From Bog-473 sp036489775 (lineage in GTDB: Bacteria > Actinomycetota > Acidimicrobiia > Acidimicrobiales > RAAP-2): a stretch of 64,000 nt of DNA. The notes below the pieces were generated by a model. The model was not told the DNA's origin. It ran no database searches and was given only the letters and a program-made list of their open reading frames with translations. The stretch spans positions 37,239 through 101,238 of the forward strand of contig DASXFC010000077.1 of NCBI GenBank assembly GCA_036489775.1, given 5' to 3'. The position numbers and the translations under genes are program-made. Below, piece by piece: positions 32,436 to 43,208 of this stretch (position 1 is its first letter; each line of letters opens with the position of its first letter).

Positions 32436-32995
32436 GGCGTGTGTGACCTCTGACGGCGGTCCACATCAGGTTGGATGTCGAGTGTGCGGATGGCCGTGGC
32501 CAGCATCCGGTAGTGGGCGACCAGCATGACCAGCTCCACCAGCTGGGGTTGGTCATAGAGGCCAATGGCGGCCTGCCACTCCTCGTCATTGAGGTTCTCG
32601 TGCTCGATGAGCGCCTCGACTGTCGTCAACAGGAGCCGATCGCGCTCGGGCCAACCTGGGTCCGCCGAGCCGATGGCGACGCGGGTGCATTCGTCCTCAT
32701 TGAGTCCGCTGCGCTGGGCGATGCGCAGATGGTGGGTGCGCTCGTAGTCGCAACCGGTCAGCTCGGCGACCCGAAGGATGGCCAGCTCGGTCTCCCGGCG
32801 GGGCAGCGATCCCGAGGGCATCAGGCGCCGCGCGAAGCGCAGCCAGCCCCAGAAGAGCTTGCGTCGCCGTCCCAGGGTCACGAAGAGGTTCGGCGGTTCG
32901 GTGCCCACCACCCGGCCGGCGATGGTCGAGAAGATCCAGATGGACAGGCCGACCTCGCGTCGCTTGCCTGGACCGAGGCGTGTAGCGCTGGTCAC
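32432..32995 (-). CDS. Carboxymuconolactone decarboxylase (CMD/AhpD)-family protein
   Basis: 187 residues with the CMD helical core: LPRRETELAILRVAELTGCDYERTHHLRIAQRSGL, where a single Cys and the His pair (ERTHH) replace the AhpD CxxC; LYDQPQLVELVMLVAHYRML ends the domain. Proteins of this type are decarboxylases or peroxide-reducing helpers; with one Cys the AhpD-type disulfide cycle is unlikely. GTG start overlaps the SDR stop (GTGA). Confidence 0.87.
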   Translation of the reverse strand: MTSATRLGPGKRREVGLSIWIFSTIAGRVVGTEPPNLFVTLGRRRKLFWGWLRFARRLMPSGSLPRRETELAILRVAELTGCDYERTHHLRIAQRSGLNEDECTRVAIGSADPGWPERDRLLLTTVEALIEHENLNDEEWQAAIGLYDQPQLVELVMLVAHYRMLATAIRTLDIQPDVDRRQRSHTP

Positions 32996-33864
32996 CGGGC
33001 GTCCTTTAGGTCGGGGCGGTTCGGCGATTGCGGTGTCGTCAACTCCACCGTCTCGCCTTCGGCGGTCCGCAGGATGTCAGGTAGTCCGCGTTGGACCACT
33101 CGCTCGACCACCAGTTGGGCCACCATGCGGGTCGGCAGGAGCGGACGGACCCAACGAGGGGCGGCGATGATGCGCGAGCGTTTGTCGATGCCATGTTCGA
33201 GGGCCGAGATGCCTGCTTCGAGCGGAGCGTGCCGGATCATCGGGTACTTGGACATGAACTTGGTCGCGGCCTCGGTGGAGAACCCCCGAGTCGTCATCTC
33301 GGTATCGAGTTGGGCGAAGTAGGCGATGCCGACCCGGGCGCCCGATGGGCGTAGCTCGGCCCGGAGGGTGTTGGCCATGGCTTCGACCGCCGCTTTGGAG
33401 GCGTTGTAGGCACCCATCAGGGGCAGATTGATGGCACTGGCCAGTGAAGAGATAGCCAGTGCGTAACCGCCTTCGTGTCGAATGCGGGCGCCAGCGGCGC
33501 GCAATGTGTAGTACGTGCCGAGCACATTGACAGCCACCGTCTGTTCGAAGAGGGCGGGATCGCCGCCCACCATCGGAACCTGCGCCGCCACGCCTGCGTT
33601 GGCGACGACGATGTCGAGCCCACCAAGTGCATCAGCGGCCGCCTCGACGGCCTGATCGACCTCGAGGCGATTCCGGACATCGCAGGCGAAAGCGGGGCCG
33701 CCGCAGCGGGCCGCCGTCTCGTTGAGGGCTTCAGGCTCCAGACCGGCCACGGCCACTCTGGCTCCCCGGTTGCTCAGTCGTTCGGCCAGGGCCGCGCCGA
33801 TGCCACGAGCGGCTCCCGTGATGAGGATGCGCTTGCCATCTATTCCGTCACCACGCGCTGTCAT
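32992..33864 (-). CDS. SDR-family oxidoreductase
   Basis: 290 residues, classical SDR: RILITGAARGIGAALAERL, IVVANAGVAA, SSLASAINLP and the catalytic YNASK in GAYNASKAAVEAM. The C-terminal extension (PRWVRPLLPTRMVAQLVVERV) is typical of SDRs acting on bulky or steroid-like substrates. Linked by 4-bp overlaps to the TetR gene upstream and CMD gene downstream. Confidence 0.9.
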   Translation of the reverse strand: MTARGDGIDGKRILITGAARGIGAALAERLSNRGARVAVAGLEPEALNETAARCGGPAFACDVRNRLEVDQAVEAAADALGGLDIVVANAGVAAQVPMVGGDPALFEQTVAVNVLGTYYTLRAAGARIRHEGGYALAISSLASAINLPLMGAYNASKAAVEAMANTLRAELRPSGARVGIAYFAQLDTEMTTRGFSTEAATKFMSKYPMIRHAPLEAGISALEHGIDKRSRIIAAPRWVRPLLPTRMVAQLVVERVVQRGLPDILRTAEGETVELTTPQSPNRPDLKDAR

Positions 33865-34553
33865 TGCAGTCCTTCCAGAAGGGTCACCAGAGGGGCCCGA
33901 AGTTCGTCGAGACGTTCGATCTCGCCGGTGCCGATCAGATTCGTGACCATGGAGGACACCGCGCCGACGAAAACCTGCGCCGCGAAGTGGGTGTCGGTCA
34001 ACCGGGCGAAGGCGCCGTCGGCCTCGGTGAGGATCCGAGACACTACGTCGACGAACTGGCTCATGGAGCGGTTTCTCTGCTCGATGGCCCGGGGGCCGGC
34101 GGCGTAGACCTCGATCATGAGGGCCTTGGCACTGGCCGGTTCGGCCGCCAGGACGGACAAATACAGCTCGAGGATGCGGTCGATTCGGGTCAGGGCCGAA
34201 GTGGTGGCGCCATCGACACCGTCAGTGTCTTCGGTTCCGACGGTATCGAGGACCTCCGCCAAGAGGGTGGAGCGGGAAGCCGATGCCGCGACAAAACAGT
34301 CCTCCTTGTCCGTGAACAGTTGGTAGAAAGTGAGCCGCGAGACCCCGGCCCGCTTGAGGATGCCGGCAACCGAGGTGTGCACATAGCCCTTCTCGGCCAC
34401 TTCTTCGATCACGCCGGCGATGACCCGCTCACGCTGCGAGGTGCTGACTTCCTCGGCGCTCAGGGAGTGCGGGCCTCGCGGCAGCGACCGAGCGGTTCCG
34501 GACCGCTCTGCGATCTTGGTCGACTCGGCCCATCCCAATCCCGCTGGCGACAC
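33861..34553 (-). CDS. TetR-family regulator heading an SDR-CMD-esterase operon
   Basis: 230 residues. The HTH reads RVIAGVIEEVAEKGYVHTSV and LKRAGVSRLTFYQLFTDKEDCF. The N-terminal 35 residues are an extension of low complexity; a downstream start (VSTSQRERV) is possible. It is the first gene of a four-gene minus-strand operon whose members all overlap by 4 bp, so repressor and enzymes are made from one mRNA. A long palindrome lies 35 bp upstream of the start. Confidence 0.9.
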   Translation of the reverse strand: MSPAGLGWAESTKIAERSGTARSLPRGPHSLSAEEVSTSQRERVIAGVIEEVAEKGYVHTSVAGILKRAGVSRLTFYQLFTDKEDCFVAASASRSTLLAEVLDTVGTEDTDGVDGATTSALTRIDRILELYLSVLAAEPASAKALMIEVYAAGPRAIEQRNRSMSQFVDVVSRILTEADGAFARLTDTHFAAQVFVGAVSSMVTNLIGTGEIERLDELRAPLVTLLEGLQ

Positions 34554-34587
34554 GCTCCACCTCCTCTCCGTCCGCCCGGAGTGTATT

Positions 34588-34613
34588 AGTCATAGACGTC
34601 GTTGTCTATTACT
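34588..34613. promoter_or_regulatory. Palindrome between TetR and AraC genes, probable TetR operator
   Basis: AGT-c-ATAGAC, a 6-bp centre gtcgtt, then GTCTAT-t-ACT: 9 of 10 arm positions pair over 26 bp. It lies between the divergent TetR and AraC genes, so either could be controlled; the size fits a TetR dimer pair. Confidence 0.65.
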
Positions 34614-34673
34614 CGGGGAAGCGGATCGCCGGGGTCGCGACTAGGAGGGTCCGCCAGCGGGCAAAGTAGAGGC

Positions 34674-35132
34674 ATGAGCGAAGACCTCGACGAGCTCCGT
34701 CGGCTGCGCCGGGCCCGGGACCAGATGGATCGCGAATATGCCAAGCCGCTCGACGTTCCGGCCCTGGCCCGCACCGCCTTGATGTCGTCGGCTCACTTCA
34801 GCCGGCGTTTCCGTGAGGTGTTTTCCGAGACTCCGTACTCGTATCTGATGACGCGGCGCATCGAGCGGGCCAAAGCTCTTCTGCGCCGAGGTGATCTCAG
34901 CGTGACCGACGTCTGCTTCTTGGTGGGTTGGTCCAGTCTCGGGTCGTTCTCGTCCCGCTTCACCGACTTGGTCGGGGAATCCCCCTCGGCCTATCGAGTT
35001 CGCAATCACGACAGCCTGCGGCCCGTCCCCACCTGCCAGGTGATGGTGTTGACCCGGCCCAATCGGGACGGGGTCGGCCGCCGGCCCCAACAGAGCAGTT
35101 TCGAAGAAGCATCGGTGGGCGCCCCGGCTTAA
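34674..35132 (+). CDS. AraC-family transcriptional regulator (DNA-binding domain only)
   Basis: 152 residues. The two HTH motifs of the AraC domain are clear: LDVPALARTALMSSAHFSRRFREVF (first), then SVTDVCFLVGWSSLGSFSSRF with the PSAYR end (second). There is no N-terminal sensor domain, only a short helix. The ATG at 34674 is in a fair context. The VOC gene follows 10 bp downstream, a pairing often seen, so the regulator probably governs it. Confidence 0.9.
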   Translation: MSEDLDELRRLRRARDQMDREYAKPLDVPALARTALMSSAHFSRRFREVFSETPYSYLMTRRIERAKALLRRGDLSVTDVCFLVGWSSLGSFSSRFTDLVGESPSAYRVRNHDSLRPVPTCQVMVLTRPNRDGVGRRPQQSSFEEASVGAPA

Positions 35133-35142
35133 CGTCGGGTCT

Positions 35143-35547
35143 ATGACCGTTTCACTCGCCACCGTCCACATCACCGTCGACGACACCGACGCTGCGCTCG
35201 CCTTCTACCGGGACACCCTCGGTTTCACGGTGCAGTTCGAGGTCGAGAACGCCGGCTTCAAATGGATCACCCTGAGCACCGACAGCCAGCCCGAGATCGC
35301 CATCGTGCTGTCGAACCCGCACCCCGGGCGCTCGCAAGATGACGGCGACGCCATTGCCGCCCTGCTGGCCAAGGGCGCCTTCTCGCCCATCCAGCTGCGC
35401 AGCGACGACCTCGATGCGACCTTCGAGAAGGTGGCCGCCGCCCCCGGGGTCGAGGTGCTCGAGGAGCCGACCAGCCAGCCCTGGGGCGTGCGAGATGCCG
35501 CCATTCGGGATCCTGCCGGCAACCTGATCCGGATCCAGCAGGCGTAG
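35143..35547 (+). CDS. VOC-superfamily (glyoxalase-like) protein
   Basis: 134 residues, one glyoxalase-type fold: VHITVDDTDAALAFYRDTLGFTV, FKWITLSTDSQPEIAIVL, LRSDDLDATFEKV and the closing GVRDAAIRDPAGNLIRI. It may detoxify or carry out ring cleavage; metal ligands plausible at His9 and the C-terminal acidic residues. Cotranscribed with the AraC regulator. Confidence 0.88.
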   Translation: MTVSLATVHITVDDTDAALAFYRDTLGFTVQFEVENAGFKWITLSTDSQPEIAIVLSNPHPGRSQDDGDAIAALLAKGAFSPIQLRSDDLDATFEKVAAAPGVEVLEEPTSQPWGVRDAAIRDPAGNLIRIQQA

Positions 35548-35692
35548 AGCACTCCCTGAGCTCCCAGATGTTTCTCCCAGCGCCAGGTCATCTGGAATAA
35601 AGATGTGAAGTATCACGTTTAGCTGGTTGACAGATGATCGGTCAAAGACCACTCTGGGGTTAAGAAGAGTGAAGGAACGAGGAGTGAAGACC

Positions 35693-36106
35693 ATGCGCCT
35701 ATTCAGGGACGATTTGGCAGAGTTGCCGCTGTTCTCCGAGGCCAGCGGGTCGGAGCTGTCGCTCATTCGGCGGCACCTGACCCAGTTGCCGGTGAGCGCC
35801 GGCCGGGTCCTGGTGCGCGAAGGTGCCCGCGGGGACGAATTCATGATCATCGCCGAGGGCGAGGCGACCGTGAGCCAGGGTGGCCATACCATTGCCACGC
35901 TCGGCCCAGGTGACCTGGTGGGCGAGATGGCCCTGCTCGATGGCGCAGGGGTTGGCCGGCGCAATGCCACGGTGACGGCTCGGACCGACGCTCTGATCTA
36001 CGTGGGGTCGCGGGCAGAATTTCGCCGCATCCTCGAAGTGGCGCCGTCGGTGGCGGTGAAGATCCGTCGGACAGCCGAATCCCGCATGACCAGCCGCGCC
36101 GCCTGA
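35693..36106 (+). CDS. Cyclic-nucleotide-binding (Crp-type) domain protein without DNA-binding domain
   Basis: 137 residues made of one cNMP-binding beta roll: LPLFSEASGSELSLIRRHL, VLVREGARGDEFMIIAEGEA, the phosphate-binding cassette GDLVGEMALLDGAGVGRRNATVTA and a C-terminal helix. No HTH follows, so it is a stand-alone sensor or a protein partner. ATG 35693 follows GAGGAG; the earlier TTG at 35627 lacks a ribosome binding site. A hairpin terminator lies directly downstream. Confidence 0.88.
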   Translation: MRLFRDDLAELPLFSEASGSELSLIRRHLTQLPVSAGRVLVREGARGDEFMIIAEGEATVSQGGHTIATLGPGDLVGEMALLDGAGVGRRNATVTARTDALIYVGSRAEFRRILEVAPSVAVKIRRTAESRMTSRAA

Positions 36107-36116
36107 TCCTCCAAAA

Positions 36117-36153
36117 CCCGGGCGGCCGTCGCCGCTCCCGGGGTCGCCTTTTT
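36117..36153 (+). terminator. Rho-independent terminator after the cNMP-binding gene
   Basis: A GC-rich stem (CCGGGCGGC with GCCGCTCCCGG, loop CGTC) is followed by a T5 run at 36149-36153, 11 bp past the stop. It separates this gene from the Baeyer-Villiger operon. Confidence 0.7.
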
Positions 36154-36184
36154 CCATCCAGCGCCACTGTGGTTACATCAGGCT

Positions 36185-38100
36185 GTGGCAACCGATCAGG
36201 GAGACGAAGGCCAGGCCAGAACCTCTCCGGGGCCCGATCGCACCCTCTCTGAGGCCGATTGGGAGTTCCGCTCCGCCGAGCTGCAGCCGACCGGTGGGGA
36301 CTTCGACCCCGAGGCCGTGCGCGCCCGGTACCTGGCCCAGCGGGACCGGCGCTTGGTCGCCGGCCGATCGGACATCCGAGACCTCGACGCGGACGTCCAT
36401 TTCGGCGACAGCCGCAAGGACCCATTCACCCCGGTCACGGCGCGCCAACCGGTCATCGAAGAGGTTGACGCGGTCATTCTCGGTGGGGGTATCGCCGGCA
36501 TCGTGGCCGGAGCCAACCTGCGCAAGGCCGGCATCGAGAAGATCCGGATCGTCGACCAAGCGGGCGGTATGGGCGGCACCTGGTACTGGAACCGGTACCC
36601 CGGCGTCATGTGCGACATCGAGTCCTACATCTACCTCCCGATGCTCGAGGAACTCGAGTACGTCCCGACCCGGCGTTACGCCTTCGGTGAGGAGATCAGA
36701 AGCCACCTGAACGCGATCGCGGTGAAATTCGATCTCATCCGCGACGCCCTCTTCCACACTCGCATCCTCCGAGCCGAATGGCACGACGAGGATGGCCGCT
36801 GGCGGATCCACACTGACCGCGGCGATGTCCTCAGTGCCAAGTACTACGTGCTGGCTCCCGGCATCTTGAACCTGATGAAACTCCCGGCCATCCCCGGCAT
36901 GGAGTCGTTCGGCGGGCCTTCCTTCCATACCGCTCGATGGGATTACGAGTACACCGGCGGATCGGCCAACGAGCCGCTCGACCATCTGGCCGACAAGACG
37001 GTGGCGCTGATCGGGACCGGGGCCACCGGAATCCAATGCCTGGCGCCCTTGGCGGAATCGGCCAAGCAGGTCTATGTCTTCCAACGCACGCCCTCAGCCA
37101 TCGGAGTACGCGGCAACCGGCCCACCGATCCTGATTTTGGAAAGAACCTCAAGCCGAACTGGCAGCGGGAACGGATGGAGAACTTCCAAGCCATCATCTT
37201 GGGCCGGCCGGTCGACACCGATCTGGTCGATGACGGGTGGACGCATCACTTCGCTCTCGTGCGGAACCCGCCCCGGACTGAAGGCATGAGCTCCTCGGAC
37301 TTCTATCGAAGCATGGAAGAGATCGACTTTCGGGTCATGGAAGCGCACCGGCAGCGGGTCGCCGACACCGTGGCCGATCCGACGACCGCCGAGATCCTCA
37401 AGCCGCAGTACCGGTACATCTGCAAGCGTCCCTGCTTCCACGACGAGTATCTCCCAGCCTTCAACCGTCCCAATGTGACTCTCATCGACTGCCCGGCGGG
37501 CATCGAACGGATTAGTGAGACCGGGCTCGAGGTCGACGGCCAGACGTTTGATGTGGACTGCATCATTTACGGCACCGGATTCGAAGCGGAACTGACGCCG
37601 CTGCCTCGACGGGTCCATCACGCGATCGTCGGGCGTGGCGGTCTCGATATCGAGTCGAAGTGGTCCGAGGGTGCTGCAACCCTCTACGGCATGCTCATCC
37701 GCGACTTTCCCAACATGTTCGTCATGCCAGCCCCGGGCCTGCAGTCAGTGGTCACCGCCAACTACACGCATCTCGCCGTCATCGGCGGGGAATTCGTCGG
37801 TCGGATGGTGGGTCTCCTCGAACAGCAGGGTGTCGAGGTCTTCGAGGTCAGTGCGGATGCCGAAGCCTCGTGGACGGGCCAGGTCATCGACGCCTTTGTC
37901 GATGGCAGCCGGGTCATGTCCGCCTGTACTCCTTCGAGAATCAACAACGAGGGTCACCCCGAGGCGGTGAATCCTCGAAGCGGGAACTACAAGGGCGGTG
38001 GCGGTATGGGCGACTTCTTCGCCTACCGAGAGCTCCTCGACGGTTGGCTCGACGAGGGTTCGTTCGAGGGCCTCGAGCTGACCAGGCCATCGTCGGACTC

Positions 38101-38104
<4 letters not shown>
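36185..38104 (+). CDS. Baeyer-Villiger monooxygenase (flavoprotein, CPDMO/PAMO-like size)
   Basis: 639 residues. FAD and NADPH sites: ILGGGIAGIVAGANL (about 97-111) and a second GTGATGIQ. The Baeyer-Villiger fingerprint FxGxxxHxxxW is present as FGGPSFHTARWDY (about 240-252), and GGTWYWNRYPGVMCDIES is typical. The enzyme would insert oxygen beside a carbonyl, turning a ketone into an ester or lactone. The GTG start has little leader. It is coupled (ATGA) to the fused SDR and leads a four-gene operon with an amidohydrolase/lactonase and a Dabb protein. Confidence 0.92.
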
Positions 38105-39806
<1,702 letters not shown>

Positions 39807-39810
<4 letters not shown>

Positions 39811-40691
39811 CTGAGACCGATCGACCAAGGCGCGTGGTCGATGCGCACATCCATTTGTGGGATCCGGCCAACACCCAGTGGTACCCGTACCTGGCGCGTC
39901 CACCCGAAGGTGGTGGTGGGGACCCGTCGAGGATGTTCCGGTCCTTTGACGTCCAGACGTACCGGTCCGAGTCCAAAGCCTGGAATGTCGAGAAGTTCGT
40001 CAACGTGGCGGCCGCCACCGGCCTCAACTCCATTGAGGAGACGATCGAACTCAACCGGACAGCCGCTGCCAATGGTGGGCCTCATGGCATCGTCGGCGGA
40101 CTGCCGCCGACCGACAGCGTGGCCGAAGCGGTCGACTTCCTCGATCGGCAGATGGCGGCCCCGTTGTTCCGAGGCGTGCGTCCCATGGGGGCCAAGCGGG
40201 ATCTGGTCCCGGACCCCGAGATCCTGCGTGCCCTGAAGGATCGTGATCTGGTCTTTGATCTCATGGCCTTTGCCGGTGAGTTGCGGACGGCGGCCGAGGC
40301 GCTGGCCCGGGTCGACGCCGATGCCGACGCTCCTCAAGTCGTCATCGAGCACACCGGGTGGCCCCAGTCGGGCTCGGCCGAGGAGTTCGCCGTCTGGAAA
40401 GAAGGCATGCGGGCCTTGGCTGATCTCGGACCCCATGTCGCCTGCAAGCTGTCGGGCCTGGCCATGCCGCTCCAGACGATGGACCGATCTGCCCTGGCTC
40501 CCTGGATCGAATTCGCCATTGAGACCTTCGGGACCGATCGATGCTTGTTCGCCAGCAACTTTCCCGTTGATGCCACCTATGGCACCTACGACGATCTCTA
40601 CGAGACGTTCAGTGCGGTGACCTCAGGGCTGGACCACGCGGCGAGAGACCAGCTGTTTGCCGGGACGGCCGAACGCATTTACCGGCTTTGA
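39807..40691 (+). CDS. Amidohydrolase_2-family hydrolase (lactonase-like)
   Basis: 294 residues of metal-dependent TIM-barrel hydrolase: VVDAHIHLWDP with the HxH of strand 1, VGGLPP, FRGVRPMGAK, a His in EHTGWPQSG (strand 6) and the Asp in SNFPVDATYG (strand 8). This pattern is that of the PDC-lactonase/fuconolactonase group. Coming directly after a Baeyer-Villiger enzyme and an SDR (4-bp overlap), it plausibly opens the lactone formed. Actual substrate unknown. Confidence 0.88.
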
Positions 40692-40704
40692 GGAGCGCTG
40701 AGCG

Positions 40705-40989
40705 ATGATCCGCAACGTGGTGATGGTCAAACTCCGAGACGGCTACGACGAGGACTGGCTCACTGATTTGATGCGACGGTTCCAATCACTCAATGTGCCC
40801 GGGACTGTCGCCTACACCATCGGCGCCGACCTGGGACTCCGTGATGGCGGGTGGACCTTTGCCATCGTCGCTGACTTTGTCGACGCGGCCGCCTACCGCG
40901 GTTTCGAGGCCGACGAGCGGCACAACGCGTTGAGGGGCGAGCTGGCACCACACACCGAGCAGACGGCCCGGGTCCAGTTCCAGCCTTGA
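40705..40989 (+). CDS. Dabb (stress-responsive A/B barrel) domain protein
   Basis: 94 residues beginning MIRNVVMVKLRDGYDEDW, with a central YTIGADLGLRDGGWTFAIVADF and ADERHNALRGELAPHTE, the hallmark of single Dabb ferredoxin-like domains. It starts 13 bp after the amidohydrolase gene and closes the operon. Such proteins dimerise and bind small ligands or act as cyclases or monooxygenases; no residue clearly decides here. Confidence 0.88.
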   Translation: MIRNVVMVKLRDGYDEDWLTDLMRRFQSLNVPGTVAYTIGADLGLRDGGWTFAIVADFVDAAAYRGFEADERHNALRGELAPHTEQTARVQFQP

Positions 40990-41004
40990 ACCGTGGCGGC
41001 CGCC

Positions 41005-42054
41005 TCAGCTCGAGGCGGACGACTCGATGGCTGAGAGACTTTCGAGCAGGTCCAGCGAGGGCACGAAGAAGAGCGCGCCGGTGATCGCGGTCGAGTAGTC
41101 CAGAATCCGGTCGTAGTTGCCGGGCGGACGCCCCACGAACATGTTCTGGAGCATCTGCTCGGTGATGCCCGGGTCGTGGCAGTACCCGATGAAGTAGGTG
41201 CCGAACTCACCGGCGGCCGCCGTACCGAACGGCATGTTGTCCCGCAGGATATCCACCTCCTCACCGTCGATCTCGATCACGTTCAGGGCATTGTGCGCGT
41301 TCGTGGGCTTGACATCGTCGCCGAACTCGATGTCCTCGAGCTTGGTGCGGCCGATGATCAACTCCTGCTCCTCGACCTTGAGGGCGTTCCATCCGTCGAG
41401 GTCGTGAAGGTACTTCTGGACGATGACGTAACTCCCACCGGCGTAATCGGGGTCATCGCCATCGCCATCGCCATCGCCATCGCCATCGCCACCGCCATCG
41501 CCACCGCCACCGCCATCGCCACCGCCACCGATGATCGCCGCCTTGGCCATGGCGTCGCCGATCGGGTTCTCCGTGCCGTCGACGAACCCGAGCAGGTCAC
41601 GAGCATCGAAGTAGCGAAAGCCATGGACCTCGTCAGCGCTGGTCACGCTGGAGCCGAGACGCCGGAGGATGGTCGAGGCCAATTCGAAGCAGAGGTCGAA
41701 ACGGACGGCTCGGATGTGGAAGAGGAGGTCGCCGGGGGTCGACGGGGCTTGCCGCGGTCCGGCATCGATCGCCTGGAACACGTGCAGGTGACGCGGGCGG
41801 GATTTCGGGGGCGCCGGCGCCACCATCCGGTCCCAGGCTTCGGACCCGATGCCCATGACACAGGAGAGCTCCCCCTCGAGGTCCCTGAATCCGATGGAGC
41901 GGACGAGTCCGCCGATGTCTTCGCCCATGGCTCGCATGGCCGCGTCACCCTCGTCACCGGGGTGGATGGTCACCACCAGGAAAATGGCGGCCGTGGTCAA
42001 GGGCGCCAGCACCTTCTGTGCTTCGGGCGCAGAGTTGTCAGCGGGCGGCTGCAT
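41005..42054 (-). CDS. DyP-type haem peroxidase with Gly/Asp repeat insertion
   Basis: 349 residues. The DyP signature is in GFVDGTENPIGDAM (GxxDG, catalytic Asp159), with later HDPGITEQMLQNMFVGRPPGN and HNALNVIEIDGE typical of the family; the proximal His lies in the C-terminal half. It oxidises dyes or lignin-like substrates with H2O2 in the cytoplasm or in encapsulin cargo. Residues 177-200 are an inserted (GGx/GD)n run that normal homologues lack, encoded by a hexanucleotide repeat. Convergent with the Dabb gene. Confidence 0.9.
   Translation of the reverse strand: MQPPADNSAPEAQKVLAPLTTAAIFLVVTIHPGDEGDAAMRAMGEDIGGLVRSIGFRDLEGELSCVMGIGSEAWDRMVAPAPPKSRPRHLHVFQAIDAGPRQAPSTPGDLLFHIRAVRFDLCFELASTILRRLGSSVTSADEVHGFRYFDARDLLGFVDGTENPIGDAMAKAAIIGGGGDGGGGGDGGGDGDGDGDGDGDDPDYAGGSYVIVQKYLHDLDGWNALKVEEQELIIGRTKLEDIEFGDDVKPTNAHNALNVIEIDGEEVDILRDNMPFGTAAAGEFGTYFIGYCHDPGITEQMLQNMFVGRPPGNYDRILDYSTAITGALFFVPSLDLLESLSAIESSASS
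41455..41526 (-). repeat. Hexanucleotide coding microsatellite in the DyP gene
   Basis: Twelve consecutive 6-bp units (ATCGCC or ACCGCC on the plus strand; six ATCGCC in a row first) encode Gly-Asp/Gly-Gly residues 177-200 of the peroxidase. The units are whole codons, so slippage would alter loop length in phase. Confidence 0.92.
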
Positions 42055-42174
42055 CGTTGATCGACGATCCCTTCTCGCTAGGGGCGGCGCCGACCGACGT
42101 TAGTGCGGGCGGGCTCTGTGTTGACCGTCCAAAGGCGACGGATCGCCTCGCCACCTACCGCGGTCGTTCGGAGC

Positions 42175-43119
42175 TCACGAGTACCTCGAGACCGCACCTT
42201 CCCGGAAGTAGTGACCAGCCTCGAGGTCCTCGAGCAATGTCGGCCCCGTCGGCTCCCACCCGAGCAACTCTCGGGTGATGGCATTGCTCACCGGACTGTC
42301 CATGCCGGCGAAGTGGCCCAGGGGTCCGAAGTGCGTCGCGGCCTCTTCGGGCGAGATCGACTTGGATGGGACATCGAGCTGACGAGCGATGACCTCGGCG
42401 ATGTCCTTGAAAGCGACGCCCTCGTCGCCCACCGCGTGCAGCACCGACCCGGCCGGGGCCGACTCGGCGGCCAACCGGGTCAGCCGGGCGGCATCGGAGC
42501 GGTGCACGGCCGGCCAACGGTTGGCACCGTCGCCGACGTAGGCGGACATCCCGGCTTGGCGCGCCATGCCGACGAAGCCGGCGACGAAGCCCTGATCGCC
42601 GTCGCCGTGCACGGTCGGGGAGTACCGCACGACCGAGGAGCGCACGCCGATGCCACGGAGGGACAGCGCGAGGAGGGCGGTGGCTTGGCGGATCCCGGCC
42701 GGAATGGCCCGGATCAAGGGGCTGGCCACCAGACCATCGTTCTCGGTGGCCAGGCGGCCCACGTTGAGGCCGGCCACGCCGGAGGCCAGGACGAACGGCC
42801 GGTCGGTCCCGGCCAGGGCGGCGCCCATGGCTTCGACCGCCTTGCGGTCAGCCGCCCCGGCCGTGGCGAAGTCGCCGGCGCCGAAGGCGATGTCGTGCTG
42901 GAAGGCCAGGTGGATGACGCCGTCGGAGTCGGCTGCGGCCTTGGCCAGGCCGATCGGGTCGTCCAGGTCACCCCGGAACACCGTGGCGCCGCCGGCTTCG
43001 AGCTTCTCGGCCGAGGCATCCGACCGGGCCAGCCCGATCGTCTCGTGCCCTGCTGCTTGGAGATCGGCGACGACGGCTGATCCGATCCAGCCTGATGCTC
43101 CGGTGACGAAAATTCGCAT
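42175..43119 (-). CDS. NAD(P)-dependent extended-SDR / epimerase-like protein
   Basis: 314 residues. RIFVTGASGWIGSAVVADL (Rossmann motif TGASGWIG) and the SDR set Ser/VVRYSPTVHG/substrate-domain helices resemble atypical or extended SDRs such as NmrA- and NAD-epimerase-like reductases. Catalytic Tyr-x-x-x-Lys is not obvious. ATG at 43119 follows GGGAGGGG; the in-frame ATG at 43161 overlaps the operator. Divergent from a TetR gene, which probably represses it. Confidence 0.85.
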   Translation of the reverse strand: MRIFVTGASGWIGSAVVADLQAAGHETIGLARSDASAEKLEAGGATVFRGDLDDPIGLAKAAADSDGVIHLAFQHDIAFGAGDFATAGAADRKAVEAMGAALAGTDRPFVLASGVAGLNVGRLATENDGLVASPLIRAIPAGIRQATALLALSLRGIGVRSSVVRYSPTVHGDGDQGFVAGFVGMARQAGMSAYVGDGANRWPAVHRSDAARLTRLAAESAPAGSVLHAVGDEGVAFKDIAEVIARQLDVPSKSISPEEAATHFGPLGHFAGMDSPVSNAITRELLGWEPTGPTLLEDLEAGHYFREGAVSRYS

Positions 43120-43150
43120 GATGACCCCTCCCGGAATCTTGATGTCTGTT

Positions 43151-43181
43151 ACTGACATCACACCATAAAGGTGATGTCAGT
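43151..43181. promoter_or_regulatory. 11-bp inverted repeat between epimerase and TetR genes
   Basis: ACTGACATCAC (43151-43161) and GTGATGTCAGT (43171-43181) are perfect complements with a 9-bp spacer, midway between the two divergent starts. Extra half-sites (GATGTC at 43141, CACTGTC at 43182) extend the array. Likely the TetR operator. Confidence 0.7.
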
Positions 43182-43208
43182 CACTGTCAACACCTAGGAT
43201 TGGCGGGT

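Noticed and set aside
41455..41526. CRISPR-like or satellite array
   Set aside because: Units are 6 bp with no spacers and lie inside a coding frame.
41176..42060. Plus-strand frame with Ile/Ala repeats opposite DyP
   Set aside because: Antisense artefact of the hexanucleotide repeat.
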